In this document: in pieces, positions 1 through 4,510 of the stretch
How positions within the stretch are numbered: position 1 is the stretch's first letter
Layout of the letters: every line of letters begins with the position of its first letter
Assembly: GCA_031285975.1 (NCBI GenBank)
Contig: JAITVE010000006.1
Location: forward strand, 1-7,755
Direction: 5' to 3'
From: Candidatus Adiutrix sp.
GTDB taxonomy: Bacteria; Desulfobacterota; Desulfarculia; Adiutricales; Adiutricaceae
DNA: 7,755 nt
Position numbers and translations under genes: made by a program
The notes under the pieces: generated by a model
The model's input: only the letters and a program-made list of their open reading frames with translations
Databases searched by the model: none
What the model was told of the DNA's origin: nothing

Positions 1-2
1 GT

Positions 3-1106
3 GATGCGCATTCGATTGATGCATGGCTCGGCCTTTTGATGGAGTTCGGCGGCGTCAATCTGCAATGCATGGCGCTCCTGGATGAAGCCAATACCGGAGC
101 ATATGGAAATCCGGTTCCCACGCAGGTGCCGCTGAAAGTGGAAAAAGGCCCCTTCATCGTAGTCACCGGCCATGACCTGCACGACCTGAAAATGCTTTTG
201 GAACAGACCGACGGCCAGGGCGTCAACATCTATACCCACAGCGAAATGCTGCCCGCCCACGCCTATCCCGAACTGAAAAAACACCCGCAGCTCAAGGGCA
301 ATTTCGGGACGGCCTGGCAGAACCAGCAGACCGAGTTCAAAGACCTTCCGGCCCCGATTTTGTGGACGACCAACTGCATTATGCCCACCAAAGAGAGCTA
401 TGCCGACCGCGTGTACACCACCTCGGTGGTGCAGTATCCCGGCGCGAAGCACATTGCCGCCGACGCGAACGGGCATAAGGATTTTTCAGGCCTCATCGCC
501 CACGCCAAGCAGCTTGGCGGTTTCCCCGAGGAGCGGCAGTTCACCGGCGTGAACGGCGGCGCCACCATGACCACGGGCTTTGGGAAGCAGACCGTTCTCG
601 ACAACGCCCCGGCCATCATCGACGCGGTGAAGGGCGGAGCCATCAAGCACTTCTTCCTGGTCGGCGGCTGTGACGGCGCCCAGCCCGGCCGCAGCTATTA
701 CACCGATTTCGTCAAGCAGACCCCCCGCGACAGCGTGGTGCTGACCCTGGCCTGCGGCAAGTTCCGCTTCAACGATTGGGACGCGGGCATGATAGGCCCC
801 TTCCCCCGCATTCTCGACATGGGCCAGTGCAACGACGCCTACGGCGCGATTCAGGTGGCCGTGGCCCTCAGCCAGGCCTTCGGCTGCGGCGTGAACGAAC
901 TGCCGCTGACCCTGGTGCTGTCCTGGTATGAGCAAAAAGCGGTCTGCATCCTCTTGACCCTGCTCTCGCTGGGCATTAAGAATATTTACATCGGGCCCAG
1001 CGTCCCGGCCTTCTTCTCCGAAGCCGTGGTCAACACCATCGTCGAAAAATTCGCCCTCACCCCCATCTCCACCCCGGAAGCCGATTTGAAGAAGATTCTG
1101 GGCTAA
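3..1106 (+). CDS. hcp: Hydroxylamine reductase / hybrid cluster protein, C-terminal part (5' end outside window)
   Basis: The reading frame is open to the left edge (first full codon at base 3), so the start lies upstream. About 367 residues are visible of a family usually near 540-555. Hcp is a cytoplasmic Fe-S/Fe-S-O enzyme. It reduces hydroxylamine to ammonia in vitro, and current evidence favours NO reductase and S-nitrosylase roles under nitrosative stress. All seven residues known to hold the hybrid cluster can be placed: His in GHDLHD (base 171), Glu in THSEM, Cys in TTNC, the persulfide-type Cys in GGCDGA (base 669), Cys in LACGKF, Cys in GQCNDAYG, and Glu in SWYEQK. The spacings His-Glu (24), Glu-Cys (44), Cys-Cys (28 and 25) fit what I recall of the Desulfovibrio and E. 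coli enzymes. The missing N-terminus would carry the four-Cys Fe-S motif. A terminator follows the stop directly, so hcp ends its transcription unit here. The active-site set is intact, so the gene is probably functional. Confidence 0.97.
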   Translation, partial: DAHSIDAWLGLLMEFGGVNLQCMALLDEANTGAYGNPVPTQVPLKVEKGPFIVVTGHDLHDLKMLLEQTDGQGVNIYTHSEMLPAHAYPELKKHPQLKGNFGTAWQNQQTEFKDLPAPILWTTNCIMPTKESYADRVYTTSVVQYPGAKHIAADANGHKDFSGLIAHAKQLGGFPEERQFTGVNGGATMTTGFGKQTVLDNAPAIIDAVKGGAIKHFFLVGGCDGAQPGRSYYTDFVKQTPRDSVVLTLACGKFRFNDWDAGMIGPFPRILDMGQCNDAYGAIQVAVALSQAFGCGVNELPLTLVLSWYEQKAVCILLTLLSLGIKNIYIGPSVPAFFSEAVVNTIVEKFALTPISTPEADLKKILG

Positions 1107-1121
1107 CCGCTTAAACGCATT

Positions 1122-1156
1122 AAACGGCCCCGCAGTCAACTGCGGGGCCGTTTTTT
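1122..1156 (+). terminator. Intrinsic terminator of hcp
   Basis: A perfect 11-bp GC-rich stem (1125-1135 with 1140-1150) has a TCAA loop and is followed by six T. The flanking AAA/TTT pairs extend the stem to 14 bp. It lies 18 bases after the hcp stop codon and separates hcp from the toxin-antitoxin genes. Confidence 0.95.
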
Positions 1157-1175
1157 ATTTGGTATTCCTGCACAT

Positions 1176-1204
1176 TTGCTATGAATGTATTTGCTCTGTA
1201 CTAT
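1176..1204 (+). promoter_or_regulatory. Possible sigma-70 type promoter for the toxin-antitoxin pair
   Basis: In the AT-rich leader, TTGCTA (1176-1181) and TACTAT (1199-1204) are spaced by 17 bp and match the -35 and -10 consensus at four of six positions each. A 7-bp inverted repeat, TTCCTGC at 1165-1171 and GCAGGAA at 1230-1236, brackets it and could be an operator pair. The hexamers are weak and other AT-rich choices exist nearby, so this is a candidate only. Confidence 0.35.
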
Positions 1205-1250
1205 TTTGGATTTTTTCGATATATTTATAGCAGGAAACAGCTTTTCAGGC

Positions 1251-1258
1251 GGAGGGGA
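1251..1258 (+). promoter_or_regulatory. Ribosome binding site that sets the antitoxin start
   Basis: GGAGGGGA lies a few bases before the ATG at 1262 and is the only strong Shine-Dalgarno sequence in the leader. The earlier in-frame ATG at 1181 has none. Translation from it would also add a tail of aromatic and hydrophobic residues that does not resemble the family. Confidence 0.85.
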
Positions 1259-1261
1259 AGC

Positions 1262-1627
1262 ATGAACAGCATCAATGAAATAACCCTGACGGTGGAATAT
1301 GGCAAAGAAGCCGACGGGCGGTTTATGGCCGATATCGGCCTGATACCGGGGGCTATGGCCTGGGGGACGGATAAAGACGAGGCGGCCCGCAAGGCGGTGT
1401 CCATCGCGCTCAAGACCATTGCCGATGAAATAGAACAGGGCCAGCACCCTGTGCATGATATCGACATCAGCGTATCATTAATTCACCGCAACGCTCATGC
1501 CGCTAAAAAATTCCCACACTACAAAATTGACGACCTTCTCGCCCAAACCGACTTTGAGGCCATTGCCAATGACGAATACATGAAGGACTGGCGCACCATG
1601 CCGCCTGTGGGGCGCGAGTTAGAATAA
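1262..1627 (+). CDS. Type II antitoxin: HicB-like N-terminus with MazE/PemI-like toxin-binding tail
   Basis: This 121-residue protein is the probable antitoxin of the toxin encoded next to it. Residues about 5-62 follow the HicB-like antitoxin pattern: a beta strand with TVEY, DGRFMADI (18-25), PGAMAWG (29-35), then a helix starting DEAARKA that runs to about residue 60. Residues 87-121 instead resemble the C-terminal tail of MazE/PemI antitoxins: YKIDDLLAQ (87-95), then W110 and a terminal PVGRELE (115-121). In known MazE-MazF pairs such an acidic tail wraps the toxin and blocks its RNA site. No helix-turn-helix, ribbon-helix-helix or AbrB domain is apparent, so self-regulation through DNA binding is uncertain. 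Its stop overlaps the toxin start by one base (TAATG), so antitoxin is made first and translation is probably coupled. Codon choice looks less GC-rich than in the flagellar genes, which hints at transfer. The family calls come from motif memory, not from a search. Confidence 0.85.
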   Translation: MNSINEITLTVEYGKEADGRFMADIGLIPGAMAWGTDKDEAARKAVSIALKTIADEIEQGQHPVHDIDISVSLIHRNAHAAKKFPHYKIDDLLAQTDFEAIANDEYMKDWRTMPPVGRELE

Positions 1628-1968
1628 TGAAAGCCGGGGACATTTTTTACATAAATTTTGACCCGGCGGCAGGGCAGGAAATCATAAAGCGCCGCCCGGC
1701 CCTGGTGGTTTCCGACGAAAAATATAACGCCAAAACGGGCTTGCCCATCACTTTGCCGATAACCAACGGCCGCTTTATGGGCGGGCTCGCGGTTGACCTC
1801 AGTGGGCACGGCTTAAAAAGTTCCGGCGCTGTTATTTGCGGGCGGGTGAAAGAAATGGACTTTGAGGCCCGTAATGCGCAGTACGTGGAATCAATTCCAA
1901 AGAATTTGCTGGAAGAAGTCATCAGGAAAACGGTCGCGGTTTTGTTTCCGTCCTTGCTCAATACATAA
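1627..1968 (+). CDS. mazF: MazF/PemK-family mRNA interferase toxin
   Basis: This 113-residue protein is of normal length for the family. MazF/PemK toxins are ribosome-independent endoribonucleases that cut single-stranded RNA at short motifs and stop growth when the antitoxin is lost. The family pattern is clear: GDIFYINFDPAAGQE at 4-18, RRPALVVS at 22-29, YN at 33-34, a TGL turn at 37-39, and PIT at 44-46. Arg23 and Thr46 align by eye with the catalytic Arg and Thr of E. coli MazF (its HRP and PCTT motifs). A later CGRVKEMDFEAR segment matches the family's 'DQV.S..WRAR' strand and turn. The ATG sits in the antitoxin stop (TAATG) and lacks a strong ribosome site of its own, so expression probably depends on coupling to the antitoxin. 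It appears intact. The cut sequence cannot be read from the protein. Confidence 0.93.
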   Translation: MKAGDIFYINFDPAAGQEIIKRRPALVVSDEKYNAKTGLPITLPITNGRFMGGLAVDLSGHGLKSSGAVICGRVKEMDFEARNAQYVESIPKNLLEEVIRKTVAVLFPSLLNT

Positions 1969-1996
1969 CATTTTTCTCAAATATGTGTACGAGAGC

Positions 1997-2015
1997 CGCC
2001 TTCGGGCGTTTTTTT
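1997..2015 (+). terminator. Short UUCG-loop hairpin with T-run after the toxin
   Basis: CGCC (1997-2000), a TTCG loop and GGCG (2005-2008) are followed by seven T (2009-2015). The stem is only 4 bp, but a C(UUCG)G tetraloop is exceptionally stable and the T-run is good. It probably ends the toxin-antitoxin transcript before the promoter at 2030. Confidence 0.6.
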
Positions 2016-2029
2016 GTGCCTGAAACCAG

Positions 2030-2046
2030 TTGGCAATAATCTTGCA
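2030..2046 (+). promoter_or_regulatory. Sigma-54 (RpoN) -24/-12 promoter for the glycosyltransferase gene
   Basis: TTGGCA (2030-2035) and TTGCA (2042-2046) match the -24 and -12 elements. The invariant GG (2032-2033) and GC (2044-2045) are separated by exactly 10 bases, as sigma-54 requires. The predicted start is near 2057, giving a leader of about 50 bases. Sigma-54 promoters need an AAA+ activator, which in many flagellated bacteria is a flagellar one (FlrC/FlgR/FleQ class). No activator site was identified with confidence. Confidence 0.8.
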
Positions 2047-2054
2047 TACTAAGC

Positions 2055-2085
2055 CGTCGGTAACAGTTCGACGTCGGGAAACGTC
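2055..2085 (+). other. Leader with overlapping small hairpins / direct repeat
   Basis: CGTCGG occurs at 2055-2060 and 2072-2077, 17 bases apart. In RNA, 2055-2059 can pair with 2069-2073, or alternatively 2070-2074 with 2081-2085. These 5-bp stems exclude each other. They lie between the predicted sigma-54 start and the ribosome site (GAGG at 2097-2100). They could be an activator site or a leader structure, or simply chance. Confidence 0.25.
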
Positions 2086-2109
2086 AAAAAATGGACGAGG
2101 TAAAGCGCC

Positions 2110-4371
2110 ATGAGCATCTACGATAAACCTAAAGTGACGGTTCTGATTTCCACCTTCAACCGGCCCCAATATCTGGCGGAAGCTATTGAATCCGTTGTGA
2201 ATCAGCGGTTTCAGAACTGGGAGCTCATCGTCCTGAACGACGGCGGCGTGGACGTGCGGGAAGTGGTGGACAAATTTGCCGACCCCCGCATCATCTACGT
2301 CCCCGACGACGTGAACAAGGGCGCGGCCCGGCGGTTCAACCAGGGGCTCTCCCTGGCCCGGGGCGAATACGTCACCTACCTCGGCGACGACGACCTCTTT
2401 TACCCCAACCATGTGGAAGTGCTGGCCAAGGCCCTGGACGAGCACCCGGAAGTGGCCCTGGCCTATTCCGACCTCTACGCCGCCTCTTCCATCGCCGACC
2501 GCAAGACCGGCAAGCGTTACGTGCTCGACCGCCGCATCAGCGTTTCGCGCGGCTTCAACCGCGAGTTCATGTTCCACTTCAACCATGTGCTCCACGTCAG
2601 CCTCATGCACCGGCTGGACGCGGCCAAGCGGGTCGGCTGCTTTGACGAAAACGTGAAAGTGCTCATCGAGTGGAGCCTCAACCGCCGCCTGGCCTTTTTG
2701 TACGACTTCTACCATGTGGAGGAAGTGACCGGCGAATACCACATGGCGGTGTTCAAATCCGACCGCATCTCCGTGCGCGAGCGGCGCAACACCGAGTCTT
2801 ACAAGCACAACCTCCGCAAAATCCGCTGCAACTTCCCGGCCGAGCCCTGGAACAAGGTGGAGCGCATCGACATGCTCTACCCCGTGGACGAGTGGGGCCC
2901 GAAGCTCAACCAGCATTTGCGGGAAATTATCGACAGTTTCGACCATCCCTTCAAAATATGCCTCATCAACAACGGCACCAACCGCACCCCGAAGGAGATT
3001 GAAAAGTCCCTGGGGAATTTGATGGAGCTCAAGAGCATCAGCATTATGCACCTGAGCCAGAAGGAATCGAACCCCCTGATGGCCTGCCGCCACGCGGCCA
3101 AGAAATCCAACGCACGCTACCTGTTTTTGGTCAGCCCCAAGCTGGCGGCGGTGAAGTCGCCCAAGCGGCTCTTCGCCACCCTCCAGTTCCTGGCCGAAAA
3201 CCCGCAGCACAAAGCCGTGCGCTGGCAGGTGGAGGAAGAGGCGGGCAGCCCGCTGGACTGCCTCATCGAGCGCGAATATTTCATTAAAAACTCCAAGCCC
3301 GGCAAATACGCGCCCATTCACCTGTCGGCCATCACCATCGGCCTGGCCAAGGGTTTCAAGTTCGACGCCATGTTCACCAAATTCAAGGAACATCGCAAGA
3401 AAAAAGAATGGAAGGAATGCCGCCGCCTCATTGACGACATTTTGAAGGAAACCGCCGGTTTCCCGCATATTCAGTACCTTATCCACTACCTGGCCCCGGT
3501 GTGCCTGGCCCAGAAGGATTACGCGACCCTGGAAAAAGAGTTGCGGGCCCTCATCGACCGCGGCTACCGCTCGGACAACCTCATCCGCCTGGGCTACATG
3601 TACAGCCAGCAGGGCCGTTACCCGGAAGCGGTGGAGACCCTCAAGGAAGCCCTGGCCGAGCACGGACTCACGGAAGACGATTTTGAAGCCGACTGCTTCC
3701 CCTTTGACCGCAAGACCAAGCTGTCGGTCTTCCACCTGTTCATCGCCCTGGCCGGCGCTTACCTGGAACTGAACGACCCCGGCCAGGCCGCGCGTTACTA
3801 CCACCTGGCCTCCAAAATGGCCACCAGCAGCCACGTGCCCTTCCTGGGCTTCGCCAAAGTCTACATGCTGGCCGGGCAGTTGGATCGCGCCGAGGTGGCC
3901 CTGCAAAAATTGCCGGTCAAAGGCGGGCAGGAAGACCCGGAAACCCACCGCATTCTGGGCAAGCTCTGCCAGAAGCGGCGCAACCTGGAACTGGCTTTCG
4001 GCTGCTACAGCCGCGCCTTCGAACTGGCCCCGGCCGATGAGAAGAACGTCGATCCCTACTACTTCGTCGGGGCCTCCCTGGGCCGCTGGGAGGAGATGTA
4101 CAACACCCTCTCCACCTTCAGCCACCAGAACCCCGAGAGCGTCATCGGCCTGGCCCGCCTGGCCGCCGTCTCGTTCCAGCTGAAAAATGAGACCATGGCC
4201 GCCGACATGGCCGACCGCTGCCTGGAGCTCGACCCGGCCAACCCCATCGCCAAGAGCATCCGCTCGCGGATCATCAAGAACGCGGAAACCGCGCCCATGC
4301 CCGCAGCCGAAGCCATCATCGACGTGGGCGGCCTGCGGCTGGACATGGACATCGCGCCCATCGCCTGGTGA
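2110..4371 (+). CDS. Family 2 glycosyltransferase with C-terminal TPR repeats, probable flagellar protein glycosyltransferase
   Basis: This 753-residue protein is probably cytoplasmic, as no signal peptide or membrane segment is visible. Residues about 7-125 are a GT-A family 2 fold: KVTVLISTFNRP (8-19), the SVVNQRFQNWELIVLNDGG stretch ending near 46, NKGAARRFNQGL (69-80), and the metal- and nucleotide-sugar-binding GDDD (92-95). Residues about 280-365 resemble a second Rossmann-like glycosyltransferase half (KICLINNGTN at 282-291, YLFLVSP near 337-343) without an acidic DxD. From about 450 to 715 there are helical TPR-like repeats, the clearest being LGYMYSQQGRYPEAVETLKEA at 494-514 (its first 20 residues fit the repeat), LGKLCQKRRNLELAFGCYSRA at 616-636, and a last one ending LELDPANP. 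GAGG at 2097-2100 supports the ATG. It lies just before fliD-fliS behind a sigma-54-type promoter, so the likeliest role is transfer of a sugar to serine or threonine of flagellin, with the TPRs holding the protein substrate. The target and sugar are inferred. Other surface proteins are possible. Confidence 0.88.
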   Translation: MSIYDKPKVTVLISTFNRPQYLAEAIESVVNQRFQNWELIVLNDGGVDVREVVDKFADPRIIYVPDDVNKGAARRFNQGLSLARGEYVTYLGDDDLFYPNHVEVLAKALDEHPEVALAYSDLYAASSIADRKTGKRYVLDRRISVSRGFNREFMFHFNHVLHVSLMHRLDAAKRVGCFDENVKVLIEWSLNRRLAFLYDFYHVEEVTGEYHMAVFKSDRISVRERRNTESYKHNLRKIRCNFPAEPWNKVERIDMLYPVDEWGPKLNQHLREIIDSFDHPFKICLINNGTNRTPKEIEKSLGNLMELKSISIMHLSQKESNPLMACRHAAKKSNARYLFLVSPKLAAVKSPKRLFATLQFLAENPQHKAVRWQVEEEAGSPLDCLIEREYFIKNSKPGKYAPIHLSAITIGLAKGFKFDAMFTKFKEHRKKKEWKECRRLIDDILKETAGFPHIQYLIHYLAPVCLAQKDYATLEKELRALIDRGYRSDNLIRLGYMYSQQGRYPEAVETLKEALAEHGLTEDDFEADCFPFDRKTKLSVFHLFIALAGAYLELNDPGQAARYYHLASKMATSSHVPFLGFAKVYMLAGQLDRAEVALQKLPVKGGQEDPETHRILGKLCQKRRNLELAFGCYSRAFELAPADEKNVDPYYFVGASLGRWEEMYNTLSTFSHQNPESVIGLARLAAVSFQLKNETMAADMADRCLELDPANPIAKSIRSRIIKNAETAPMPAAEAIIDVGGLRLDMDIAPIAW

Positions 4372-4436
4372 GGGTTTGCGGGAAAACGGCCCTCCTCCGC
4401 AGGAATGGCGGGAAAAGGGAACCTGACACGGGTTCG

Positions 4437-4464
4437 TAAAGATTTTGAGGGAAATGGCCGATAT
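4437..4464 (+). promoter_or_regulatory. Sigma-28 (FliA) promoter for fliD-fliS
   Basis: TAAAG begins at 4437 and GCCGATAT lies at 4457-4464, matching the flagellar sigma-28 consensus (TAAA, then GCCGATAA). The gap between TAAA and GCCG is 16 bases, one more than the usual 15. The predicted start is about 10 bases downstream, leaving a leader of roughly 35-40 bases before fliD. No terminator is seen between the glycosyltransferase stop (4371) and this promoter, so some read-through into fliD is possible. Confidence 0.8.
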
Positions 4465-4510
4465 AAGTTACGGCAGGTCATGAGCACGGGAGCAAGGGAG
4501 AGGTAGAATT

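Noticed and set aside
36..41. TTG/ATG at 36-41 as the start of the first gene
   Set aside because: The frame is open to the window edge with family-like residues before it, and Hcp needs about 170-190 more N-terminal residues, so this is an internal position.
486..1139. Open frame on the - strand opposite hcp (217 codons)
   Set aside because: It is a shadow of hcp, whose + strand frame has every cluster ligand in place. It also begins inside the hcp terminator.
1181..1261. ATG at 1181 as the antitoxin start
   Set aside because: It has no ribosome binding site, it overlaps the candidate promoter, and the added residues are Phe/Tyr-rich and unlike the family. The ATG at 1262 has a strong GGAGGGGA.
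1262..1968. HicAB module
   Set aside because: The antitoxin front is HicB-like, but the neighbouring toxin is MazF/PemK-type (RRPALVVS, PIT), not the small HicA fold, so the pair was not called HicAB.
1891..4125. Long open frame on the - strand opposite the glycosyltransferase (744 codons)
   Set aside because: It is a mirror frame of a GC-rich coding gene. It has a Val/Gly/His/Ala-rich composition with no family pattern, while the + strand frame has clear GT2 and TPR motifs.
4372..4436. Terminator after the glycosyltransferase gene
   Set aside because: I looked for a GC-rich stem followed by a T-run and found none. The transcript may continue into fliD.
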